This document shows positions 10,506 through 21,571 of a stretch of 64,000 bases of DNA, one piece after another. The stretch spans positions 360,001 to 424,000 of the forward strand of contig CM065379.1 in the NCBI GenBank assembly GCA_033060915.1, read 5' to 3'. Below the pieces are notes generated by a model. It was not told the origin of the DNA. It searched no databases and saw nothing but the letters and a program-made list of their open reading frames with translations. The position numbers and the translations under genes are program-made. How positions within the stretch are numbered: the stretch's first letter is position 1; every line of letters starts with the position of its first letter. Origin of the DNA: Euryodendron excelsum (taxonomy: Eukaryota > Streptophyta > Magnoliopsida > Ericales > Pentaphylacaceae).

Positions 10506-11360
10506 CAAGAAAGTGCTTTCTTTGTTTGCAGGATTTGGAAGCTTAAAAAGTCACATGAAGAAATTTGAAGATGGTTAGGAGCTTAAACTCCATTAAAGCT
10601 GTAAAAATGCATAAGAAAACTGCGATGTGAAAAGAATGGAACAGGAACTAAAAGCAAAAGCATAAGAAAGATAAATGGGTTACAGTATTTATAAGTGAAC
10701 ATTTGGGAAAAGAAAAGGAAAATACTATTCTCCTATAAAATTTGTACAAAAAATTCTATCAGAATAATGTGACAATAATATATATATATATATTTTTTGG
10801 TGTAAAAGAGCCATGTGTTTTGTTTTTAAGTGAACGACTCTAAGTTATGAATATATCATTCTAATAATAAATTATATGTGAATTTTCTGTTTGTATAGTA
10901 TTATTTTGGAAAAAATTAAACTAAACATGAAAATTATAAATTTAAGGCCATTAAAATAAGGTATATTTGAGGAAATTAAATACTAACTTTTATAAAATAA
11001 ATAAAAAAAGTAATTGGAAAAACAAATATATCTTAAAACTGTGAAATCAGACGTCTTAAGCTATGGAATTCCGTTAAAATCTAATAGGATCTATGGCAGA
11101 CGCATGAATCTTGATTTTCAACATGTTTCCAATCAAACTATAAGTTTTAGTTAACTTTGAACTCAAAACTTTTGCCATGCACAAATCCAGAAAGATTGCC
11201 TCAGTTTGGACTGTTGTTCTCCATCCTCAAACTAGAATCTCCACATGCCATGCCTAAAAACAACCATTTCTTCCTCAAAGATATACAAAATCCATTTTAT
11301 CTAATGGATTTGCTTCCTTGAGTTTTCTCAACAATAAAGAAAAAAAAACGTTAATATATA

Positions 11361-11707
11361 TATAAGAAGATTCCCATAATGGAGTGTTAGATCTGTTCAT
11401 GAAGTGTAACGGCTAATGGGCCTGGCGTGGCGTGTGGAGATCTGGACTGTCGGGGTTGGCTTGGGATCATTAATGGCATGATTGGGTAATTAAATTTTTG
11501 AAAAGATCTCTATGACTAGAAGTTATTCGGAGTTCATAATTTATTAATTTCATATAATTTTTTTGATATCTATATGTCTATGTGTATCAGGCATTTAAAT
11601 GCCATGCCAACCTAAAGGCATGCCAATTTGTTCGAAATCATAATAGTTCGGCCTGGCTTTTATAGTATGTTTTCGAAGCATATCTCATATATTATTGGAC
11701 TTGTACC
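11361..11707. other. Spacer between the duplicated blocks, left part
   Basis: AT-rich, no gene seen. Without the LTR element inserted at 11708 it would join 16930-17095 to make a ~513-bp spacer. The right part carries a TATA-like TATAAATAGG (16951-16960), which suggests remnant LTR sequence. Confidence 0.4.
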
Positions 11708-12341
11708 TGTTGGAAGAATTTCATAAAATCACATCTTGTAATTCTCATTAACACAAATAAATCATAACTTAAGAATAAATCAAAGAACAATACAAGAACA
11801 ATGCAATAGAATTATATTAATGAACAATAAAATATAGTAAAAGGAAAACAGAAAAGCTGGCCTGTGAGAATTGAGAGGCGTGATAACACTGTCCTAAAGC
11901 AACTGTGCCTCCCTACGTGAAGGTACAATCGGACATCAGCTGCTCTAAGATTCAATCCAATTTGCTCACAACCTATCTCCTCGGGAGTCACGCCTACCGG
12001 GAGAATAATGAATCGTCCCAGTCACAGTTGCCCATAAAACACAATATATAAAAGTATAGAGAAGACGGTAGGATAAGCATATCTCTCTAGTATATCACCG
12101 TTGTATATCATCTCTTTTCATATCTCTAACAACACCAAATAAGAGTCTTATATAGGCTTAAGAAACTAGCCGTTATGGCTATTAAACTTGTCAATTAATA
12201 GCTAGTAAATATTGTAACACCCCATTAAATTTCATGTAACAAATGATATAATAAACTTTGTAATAAAACCTTGTAACCGAATAATTAAATAATATAAATA
12301 AAGTTTTGAAATTTTAATAAAAGAATAATAATATTCTAACA
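11708..12341 (-). repeat. 3' LTR of the LARD-like element
   Basis: TGTTGGAAGAATTTC...ATTCTAACA, 634 bp, equal in length to the other LTR and differing at about seven positions, all transitions by eye. Confidence 0.93.
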
Positions 12342-15300
12342 ATCCTCCACAAATTTCAAAACGTTAATATAAAAAAAAATAAAAATAATAGGTTTGGGCA
12401 ACCTTAATACTGTGCAATAGGTGTAGGTGTCTTTAGGACTTGAACCTCACTTAGTGTTAACAGTTTTCCTCTGAAGGATCATAGTGAGACTACACCTTGA
12501 ACTAGACCCTTTGAACCAAAGTTCAACATGTCACACACACAGTATCGACTATTAGACATGTTCGCAGGTTGGTGCGATTATGGCCATGCACCGATCTTGA
12601 TTCTCATGAGAGTTACTAGAGAACAACCCGATTCTCATAGTCGCGGCCTCACGACAGCTCTCACTTAGGTGAATCCTCCAAGGATACATGTGACGAGAAT
12701 ACCCTGCGGGAGTTTGCCTGCCTTGAACTCATTCAGGGTTAATACCCTTCCTTAACGTTCACATTTCCACAACACAAATGCCTTAGGGATGAGCAGGAGA
12801 ACATCTTAAGTGTCTCCTAATATAATGGTGCTGGGTATTGAGTCACGCAGTATGGATTGTTTTTACCCGTTGAACTTCCTTCATGGGGTCCCCAATCACA
12901 GAAGACGGGTTACTTCCCTAGGTGACTCCCTGTGAGCTTAGACTCATCCCCCTCTGACATATAAAGGAGCTAGCTTCAAGCGCTAGTCCAGAGGCAATTA
13001 ATATTTTGGCTTCTCAAGCCTGCCTCAATATATAAAGAATTTAGCCTCGCAATGCTCGTCCATGGAGAATATCCACGTTGAGAATACACTTCATAATGAT
13101 TTCGATTTGCCAATAGATATACGCCAGATCCAAAGTAGCCATAGACATCAGCGCCTTCGTATATAGATTTGCCATGAAGAATACCATCATGAACCATATG
13201 TGATGCACAGAAGCACTTGATAAAGAAATCTGCATCTCCTTTGATCATGATAAGAAATACCCAATATCATAGAGAACGCCCTTAGATTTTGTAGTAGCAA
13301 GCAATAGAGATTAGAGAATAATAGACATTTTGATCATTCTTGAGCCATAAGAAACAAGCAATCGGTATCCTTGATCATAACGTCCATCCAAGAAACTTTT
13401 TTGCAATGATGTAATAGAGAACTCTCAAATAAATAGGGAAGAATATATTTCAAGCTCCTCGGAAAATTTTCAAACAGAATCTCTAACATATACACAAGGT
13501 TAGCATAATTTCCCATAATGAAATTTCACATAACAAAATATTTATAAAAACCATAAACACAACCCCCACATTTCAAAAATATATATTTTCCATTCATTCA
13601 TCAATAACATGCTTTTAAACGAATAGGAACGTAATGTCCAAAATTGCTCCAAACAGAAATCAAATATTAAACTGATTTTGAGCAAACTACAAACAGCTAG
13701 GTTTTAAGAAAACAAGTCAACAGTAATTACTAACAAGCTGTGAAATATGCTTTGGTATGCCAAACTAATTTTAACAATCTTATCTAATATTTTCCTTCAA
13801 AATTAGACCCTGTTTTCTAGTTACCCAAACTAATTTCCCTAAAAAGTGTTTTGACTATTTTGGTTTTTTTTCTCAATGTGTCACCAGCAAAACCAGCTAC
13901 AAAATTTAATAAGTTTTAATCTCATAGGATTGCCCACGAAAACCCACAACTCATATAGCAAACAACTGATCTTAAGGAATCCACATTATAGTAAAAGATA
14001 AATTCACCTTTGAAAGATCATTAACTAGTATGCTCCACTAACTTTTGTATAGGCCGTATATAATGTTCTATGGCATTTCAATATCCACTGTTTATATAAT
14101 ATATATATATATATACATATATTTGACACCAGTTATACAATCAAGTAATTAGAAATTAAATAGCCTTTTGATTTCCTACTAGAATAAAAGCTACTGTAAC
14201 AGACCATCAATCAATAATATATTAATTCGCATATAGAATTTGTCTATTGCAATAGTAATTTCAGTGGCTATAAAATATTGAACTTCCAGTCAATTAACAT
14301 GACATTCACTGCCACAATTAATTCACCAATTCAATTTTCACAACCAACGGTCATAGACACTCATTTTTTTTTAACTGGTCTACACAATAAACATTATCTA
14401 AAATGCTTAAAGCTAAAAGTGAATAGCAGGATGTAACATTCCAAATAATACATTTAAAATTGTAACTGATCATTCCAAATAATAATATCAGATATTGATG
14501 AGATCCCAACTATCAGCCATGCAATGGACAACATGCCACAATATAAAATAAAAGGAATTCTTTAATGGACCAGTATCTGGAATTTAAAATCATACTTAAT
14601 TATTTGTGTTTGAAATATAGTTCCAAACTGTTAGTTTTCATTTTCTCTCTAAATAAAGAAAAGTTGTTTTACACATAAAACTAGAACCCGAAATTATTTC
14701 ATAAAACTATTTAAACTTTTTTTTAATGAAACGATAAGATGTTTGTTTCATTTAAAAGACCTGTAAGTCCATTTTATAAAATGTATGTTTTCAAAATAAC
14801 TATAAAGAACACATGCTAAAAGAGATGACATGCACAATAAAGAATAAGTCATTATACGGTACATTTATTTTTTAAAGGAGTAACATCTCATGATAATTGA
14901 ATCAAATAATAGTCATACCAAACTGTCAAATTATCTATGTTATAATCTTAACTTCATATGCAAGTCTCTAATCGTAACATACCTACATGCTATCAATATC
15001 ACATTTCTATCTAATTTCTTAACAGTGAAGGTCATAATTTTGTATTAAACACTGAATTTATTTTTCCTTTTAGTACACAGAAACCATTCTTTTTTCCTTT
15101 TAATTCAAACAGATTTTCAAGGAGCAAGAAACCACATATAAGCTTCACGAAAAATAGTAACAGTTCATCACTTTTTTTTTTAAAAGATCATTCCACTAAT
15201 AAAAGCATGGTGTAACAGGCAAATACACTTATATGACCAACAAGCATAAAATAATGCATTCTTTATCATGCACCACTAAACTTATACCACCATTAATAGA

Positions 15301-16290
15301 ATACTGTAACTCATGATTAGTCAGAGACAAATATATCTGAAATATATCTCGAAACTACTTTCCTATATTGTTTTAACAAAATTCAAAACCTGTTTTTTTA
15401 TAAACTAAAACTTTTCCTTCCAGTAAATAGTTATCAATCAACTTTTTTTCCACTTAAGTAAACGATTAGGATAATTAAACTTAAGTAAAAAAAATAGGAA
15501 GACAAATATATATATGAACTCATGCAATATATATAGGGACAATAGTAGCTTTCTGATCACAATAACATAGTACACGCAACAGTCATAAACTTCATAGGTT
15601 GTATTTTGAGTCCTTTAGCACTTTCAACTGTAAAACCATGCATCTAGAAGAAATGATAAGTTACAACCGTATGCCATTAACAGCCCATTTTAAGTAAGGG
15701 CTTACAGCAATTTGATATGTCACTAGAACATCCTAATATCCCATAATATATCTTCAACAGGTTATTAGATATAGAGATACATGTATATATATTCAAATAT
15801 AGATATAACGCATATTATACCAAAAGTAGGGTTTAAAAGACAATAGTTTTTTTTTAAAACGGTTTTCCTTTTATCAGATCTTCTGAATAACTTGAAATTT
15901 AAACTAGAGTCAGATCCATATAAACTTTGCCACAAAAGCTTTACTGTACAGGTGAAGAAATATAAATATGTTACAAACATATAAAAAACGAATGGGAATA
16001 CAAAAAATTTCTAGAAACTCTTAGAACAAACACTTTTCTCACTCAAACGAATTATTCTAAAATAATAAACCATGACATTCAACATGCATTACCGTATTCG
16101 CAACAAAACATAAAGCAATCCTTGCATACCTAAAAGTGCTCAACTATCTTTTCATGTTCTTCCGCAGAGCAACCTAGCTAGTTCACGTCCTAAAGAGTAT
16201 CCATTTTCCATTTACCGTAAAACACACAAATATATGTACATACACTACTCATGAATGGCATAATATTTTGTTTACACAGTTGCTTTGGAT
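12342..16290 (-). other. Non-coding interior of the LARD-like element
   Basis: No coding motif was found on either strand over ~3.9 kb. The left 900 bases are of balanced composition and resemble a conserved structured leader/tail; the remainder is strongly AT-rich with an AT microsatellite near 14100. Short open frames (for example minus 12976-13248) have no recognisable domain. Confidence 0.65.
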
Positions 16291-16924
16291 TGTTGGAAGA
16301 ATTTCATAAAATCACATCTTGTAATTCTCATTAACACAAATAAATCATAACTTAAGAATAAATCAAAGAACAATACAAGAACAATGCAATAGAATTATAT
16401 TAATGAACAATAAAATATAGTGAAAGGAAAACAGAAAAGCTAGCCTGTGAGAATTGAGAGGCGTGATAACACTGTCCTAAAGCAACTGTGCCTCCCTACG
16501 TGAAGGTACAATCGGACATCAGCTGCTCCAAGATTCAACCCAATTTGCTCACAGCCTATCTCCTCGGGAGTCACGCCTACCGAGAGAATAATGAACCGTC
16601 CCAGTCACAGTTGCCCATAAAACACAATATATAAAAGTATAGAGAAGACGGTAGGATAAGCATATCTCTCTAGTATATCACCGTTGTATATCATCTCTTT
16701 TCATATCTCTAACAACACCAAATAAGAGTCTTATATAGGCTTAAGAAACTAGCCGTTATGGCTATTAAACTTGTCAATTAATAGCTAGTAAATATTGTAA
16801 CACCCCATTAAATTTCATGTAACAAATGATATAATAAACTTTGTAATAAAACCTTGTAACCGAATAATTAAATAATATAAATAAAGTTTTGAAATTTTAA
16901 TAAAAGAATAATAATATTCTAACA
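16291..16924 (-). repeat. 5' LTR of the LARD-like element
   Basis: 634-bp partner of 11708-12341, with the same TG...CA termini. Followed by the GTACC duplication. Confidence 0.93.
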
Positions 16925-17095
16925 GTACCTTGAGAAGATTTCTTCTCCTATAAATAGGAGTGCAAATAGATGCTTTGAAGATCTCATTCATAGTTAATTT
17001 CTCTACATTTATCGAAATCCTCGGATACAATTTCAATTTCAATTTCAATTCAATTCAATTGAAGAGATACAAAATTCTCGGATTTCTCTCTCGAA

Positions 17096-18945
17096 AACTA
17101 CTCTATCTAATTTAACTTAGATTTAATGGTATTCGTACATTGAGAATTGCGAATCTTAATTAACTAAAACATGCGTTGTCTGAACGGGTAGGCAAAATAA
17201 TGTTTGTCAACTCTCTTGAGTGTCCGGATGATAAGCCCTTTTGAAAATTCGTCCTGCTCTAACCGTCAGCACAGGCTTGAGTCCCGTCCGGACGGCTGCT
17301 ACATCATTTTTCCTTTTTGCACTTTTAGGCTCCTTTACGCCTCAAAATCCTACATAATACACAAAAACCTTATTAAGAATAAAGATAAAGTAATCAAGGC
17401 TATTTATAACTATTTTATCTCTAAATAAAACACAACTTTAGAGACTTTGATTTCACTATCTTGAAGATGGCGTCCAGAACGTGTCTTAGCTGCATCAATT
17501 TCAGTACTTTTCATGCTAGAATTTCTTGACTTTTGTTTCAATCAGTATTTTTTGTAACACTTTTCACACCCAAATTATGAACTCCAAAGTTCAGATTATT
17601 TTGTCCAAACATAGAAGTAAGAGGCAGAGCAGTGAGCAATGCTCGTAAAAGTTGATTCTCTTTCATGACTGATTAGTGGACAAGTTAATGCAAGGAATAA
17701 AGAGAAGATATCAATTCAGTTCTATCACTGTCTTTCTAAGACATCTTTATCTTGTTTTGCTTCTAAGGTTTGGCCTATTGTGCAAATTAAACGACCATGA
17801 TTGTCATTTTCATACACCTTCCACTCTTTATGGTATGCGACAAAACACTTTTACTTGGTCCCCAAGCATCTCATAAAGCTGATTGAAATTGCTGTCTATC
17901 TAATTTTCGATTATGAGTTTTCCTACGTGGGACCCCTTGTGAACAGTAAAAGAATAACGCATTCAATCGTGTTTTTGCCGAGGATGATGAGTCAATGTCA
18001 GTTCAGTGCCTGCTGAAACATTTAGTGAACTGTCACTGGCTTCTCGTATGTACGAGAAAATTGCATTAACATAAATAAATACATAAATCTAGTTCGCTCA
18101 GCATGTATGAATATGTATATATGGAGAGAGAAGAGAAGCGAGAGAGAGAGAGAGAGAGAATTTCAAGAGAGTGCTTTTTTTGTTTCCAGGAATTGGAAGC
18201 TTAGAAAATCGCATAAAGAAACGTGAAGATGGTTAGGAGCTTAAACTCCATTAAAGCTGTAAAAATGCAGAAGAAAACTGCGTTGTGAAAAGGATGGAAC
18301 AGGAACTAAAAGCAAAAGCATGAGAAAGAGAAATGGGTTACAGTATTTATAAGTGAACATTTGGAAAAAGAAAAAGGAAAAGAAAATTATCATTTTTTAG
18401 AAAATTTGGACAAAAATTATTCCAGAATGATGTGGCAATAGCAATTTTTTTTTTTTTGTCAGTATGATAGATATTTTGTTTTTAAGTGAATGACTCTAAT
18501 TCATTAATCTATCATTCTGACAATAAATTCTATATAAATTTTCTATTTATATAACATTATTCTTGAGAAAATTAAACTAAACATAAAAATTATAAATTTA
18601 AGGCCATTGAAATAAGGTAGAATTGACGAAATTAAATACTAACTTTTATAAAATAAAAAAAGTTAATTGCAAAAACAAATATATCTTAAAACAATGAAAT
18701 CACTATATTGACGTGTTAAGCTATGGAATTCGGTTAAAATCTAATACACGAACTTGAGCTTAGAACTTTTACCATGCAGGAATCCGGAAAGATTGCCTTA
18801 GTTCGGATTGTTGTTATCCATCTTCATACCAGAATCTCCACATGCCATACCTAAAAACAACCATTTCTTCCTCAAAGATATACAAAATCCGTTTTATCTA
18901 ATGGATTTGCTTCCTTGAGTTTTATCAAAAAAAAAAAAAAACATT
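17096..18945. repeat. Duplicated block, copy B
   Basis: Collinear with copy A without the Copia insertion, so it shows the empty target site (AGCAATGCTCGTAAAAG near 17637). It carries about 50 extra bases near 17246-17300 that copy A lacks, including a GC-rich GTCCCGTCCGGACGGCTG. No gene is recognised. Confidence 0.8.
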
Positions 18946-18958
18946 TGTATATAGTTAT

Positions 18959-19451
18959 TGTGAGTCAAAATAATGAGGCCCAGAAGAATTATACTAGGCC
19001 CGTCTGGGAATATATTGTTGACCTAGGCCAAGAAAGGCCCAAATTCACTAGTACCCAAATAAAGGTTCCAATTGTGGTAAATCTAACCCAGATCCAGCAA
19101 GGACTAAGTCGGTTGAGCATATGTAAATCCATTCTTAAAAGGACTAGGGCATTGGACAATTATCCAAAAGATATTAACTTTTAGGGGGAGACAGAATATA
19201 ATTTCCTATGAGATTATGGCATTCCCAACACTATAAATACCCTATACCATTAAGGTGTAAGGTATGTTCACTTGAGTTATAGCTCTCTAATATTTTATTC
19301 GATTCATTATGATTAAGCTTACTAACTTAATCATTGAAGTTCCTTCAGCCTGGAGAAAGTTAAGACATTCTCATCGTCTTCTTCTTTTGCAGATTGGTCA
19401 TACTCGTCAATTTGGTTTCAAGAGTTCAACTGAGCCTTCCTAAAAATCACA
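18959..19451 (+). mobile_element. 5' LTR of a Tat-type Gypsy element
   Basis: Starts TGTGAGTCAAAATAATGAGG and ends TAAAAATCACA (493 bp). It contains a TATA-like CACTATAAATACCC near 19230 and is followed by a Gypsy primer-site region. The left boundary rests on the TG start and family expectation; the matching 3' LTR is not in the window. Confidence 0.65.
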
Positions 19452-19455
19452 CCTA

Positions 19456-19475
19456 TAATTGGTACCGTTTGTGGG
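19456..19475 (+). promoter_or_regulatory. Gypsy primer-site region
   Basis: ATTGGTACCGTTTGTGGGAA matches the plant Tat/Gypsy consensus ATTGGCGCCGTCTGTGGGAA with two or three changes, at the usual distance after the LTR. Confidence 0.75.
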
Positions 19476-19556
19476 AAGCTCTACACAACGATCAATACCG
19501 GCTATCTCGAAGAAGAAGATGGTCCCACCAACAGGGAACTAGATAACAGCTATAAT

Positions 19557-20040
19557 TGTTAGGGATTTATACCAAAAGACATGCTTTGTGTAATTGTTTT
19601 AGTAACTTAGTTATTCCATTTTAATGAGAATCTATGTGAACAATGGTTGCATTGCATTATTTATTTAATGATTATGCATGTGTGTCTTTTATTCTGTATA
19701 GTAGATGATTTGATTTGTAGAATACAGCTTATACAAGGAAGATCAAATCATCAGTTCTTATGGAATATAAGTTTATTGTTCACAGTCTTAGATGGAACTG
19801 AACACACTATCAGTAGGACTATAACATAAGATTTTAATAGGTCTGTCTTGACTATGGGGAATGGTATAGTTCTAACTCCTTGCACTAGTACATTTTGTGT
19901 GTATTAAACAGGACCGTATTGAGATAATTATTTTTATACTGACTATATAAAGCAATTAATACCTCATGATTATTATAAGTGCTTATACTCTTAATCCTAA
20001 TATAATAAATAGACACATGCATGTAGTATTTATTGTTTTA
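19557..20040 (+). mobile_element. Truncated LTR, same family as the solo LTR at 62519
   Basis: Starting TGTTAGGGATTTATACC, this follows the reverse complement of 63340-63822 over about 480 bases. Shared landmarks include AAAAGACATGCTTTGTGTAA and ACCTCATGATTATTAT. It breaks off near 20040, so the right two thirds of the 1.3-kb LTR are missing. Confidence 0.82.
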
Positions 20041-21488
20041 AAAATCAACTTTTTAAACTCAATCTAATAAATCAATCGCTTCGCAGGCCTACTGGACCTA
20101 ATGGAGGCAAAATGACCAAAATGCGTTTGTGGCATTGCTCGGTCCAATTCCAATTGGCACGTCTTCTTGAAGATGGTAAGTCCTCGTTTCAATCTCAAAT
20201 CCAACTTCAAGTCCAATTCCAATCCAAGTCAAATCTAGCACGCCTTTCAAGAAAGTTGATCCTTCAAGCGGAAAGACCATCCAATCCGGCACGTTTTTTG
20301 ACAAAACTCCTTAGAACGGTAAGTCCCTTTAAACCTGTCGACTGAGACAGAACCCAAGTCTCCGAGATGGTAGAACGGTCTACCTTTGGTGCCTGCTAGC
20401 TCACCAATGAAGAATATCCGTTATTCAGCACGTCTTTCAAAAAAATTGATTTCTCAAACGATAAGTCCACTTAGCAGCTTCCCGAGATCAGGCAGTCTTT
20501 AGAGTGAACGTGAACCGTCAGAGTGGCAAAAATACTCGTAAACATCACAACAAACCCCTATGTCACAGGACCGAACTCGCCTCTTAGCCGTGACACGTTT
20601 ACCAAAGGACGTGATACCTTTGGAAACCAACTCACCACAGACCATCAGATTGACAGAAGTACTCAAAACCCAAGTCAACACCAATGCTTGCTAGCTCACT
20701 CTGGTAAAAAATGACTAAACTGTCCCTTGGGCCTTTAGCATGCTTCTCAAGAAAGTACTTAGTCTTCAGAACGGTAAGTCCACCCTTCCAAGATCATCCC
20801 AAAGACGATCCAGCATGTTTAAGTGCCTTCCAGTCGATTCCGGGCCAATTTCGGGACCATTCGATCAAAATGACTATTTTGCCCCTAGGCATCCGAATGC
20901 CTCCGGGAACCACACCGGCTCTGGGTATCAAACCGGTAACCTCCTGAGAATACTTCTAATAGTATTCTTGACCTTCCAATACCTTTTTGGATCATTTTGA
21001 GTCATTTTTAGCAAACCCGGTGCGAAATAACCATTTTACCCCTGGTGGGCCAGTCGCCTTTTCCAACCACACCAGCTTTGGGTATCAAACCGGCACTCCC
21101 TTAGAGCACTTTAGATAGTGTTTCCAACCTTTAATTCTGCTTATGGATTATTCCGAGTCCATTCCGATGGTTTTTTGATCTAGTTGACGTTTCGCCCCTA
21201 ATAGCTCGGTTGACAATTTTGACCTTGTTTTTCAAGTCCGTTACCCTTAAGACACTGCTTCAAGGGTTTCTACCTATTTTCGGCCTTCCGGTCCATTCCT
21301 AGCCTTCTGGAACATTCCCGGACCTTCCAAAGTCACTCTTAGTGAAGCTAGGTTAAAAAATACACAGTAGTCACTGGGATAGGCACCCAAATATTCTATC
21401 TTGCATATCAAGGGTCGAAGATATGTTTCTTGCCGCCTTAAAAGGTTTCCTAAGTGGTTGGAGCCACTGCAAGCTAAATTATAGCCTA

Positions 21489-21549
21489 GTGCCACTCCTA
21501 GTGGCACCAATGGATTTTTAAGCCTAGCGCCACTGCAACAGGCGCTAGG
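21489..21549. promoter_or_regulatory. Two perfect hairpins upstream of the Ogre-like LTR TATA box
   Basis: GTGCCACT-CCT-AGTGGCAC at 21489-21507 and CCTAGCGCC-nine bases-GGCGCTAGG at 21523-21549. Both have perfect arms. The TATA box begins 14 bases further on. Confidence 0.85.
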
Positions 21550-21562
21550 TCACTCTTTGGTC

Positions 21563-21571
21563 TATAAATAC
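21563..21571 (+). promoter_or_regulatory. TATA box of the Ogre-like LTR (copy 1)
   Basis: TATAAATAC, placed like the TATAAATAG of the solo copy at 59254, followed by a pyrimidine-rich stretch as in a plant transcription start region. Confidence 0.6.

Larger units (their letters stand above)
4819..11360. repeat. Duplicated block, copy A (interrupted by a Copia insertion)
   Basis: Segments 4819-5328 and 9966-11360 are collinear with 17096-18945 at roughly 85-90% identity by eye. Shared landmarks include CAACTCTCTTGAGTGTCCGG, TTAGCTGCATCAATTTCAGT and TTCGATTATGAGTTTTCCTA. Copy A is split by the Copia element at 5329-9960. Both copies hold a short open frame of similar sequence (about 99 codons at 9995-10294 here, shorter in copy B); it matches nothing I know and may be non-coding. 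The block ends in both copies just after CTTCCTTGAGTTTT. Confidence 0.8.
11708..16924 (-). mobile_element. Non-coding LTR retrotransposon (LARD-like), with target-site duplication
   Basis: The element (5217 bp) has two 634-bp LTRs and is flanked by GTACC (11703-11707 and 16925-16929). The left LTR is followed by the complement of a Copia-type polypurine tract (minus strand: TTTGTGGAGGAT then TGTTAG), so the element points left. The ~3.9-kb interior has no protease, RT, integrase or other recognisable protein motif; it is AT-rich with many stops in all frames. This fits a large non-autonomous derivative that needs proteins from a Copia relative. I could not identify a standard primer site next to the right LTR. 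Confidence 0.9.

Noticed and set aside
12976..13248. 90-codon minus frame in the LARD-like element as a gag relic
   Set aside because: No gag motif could be recognised.
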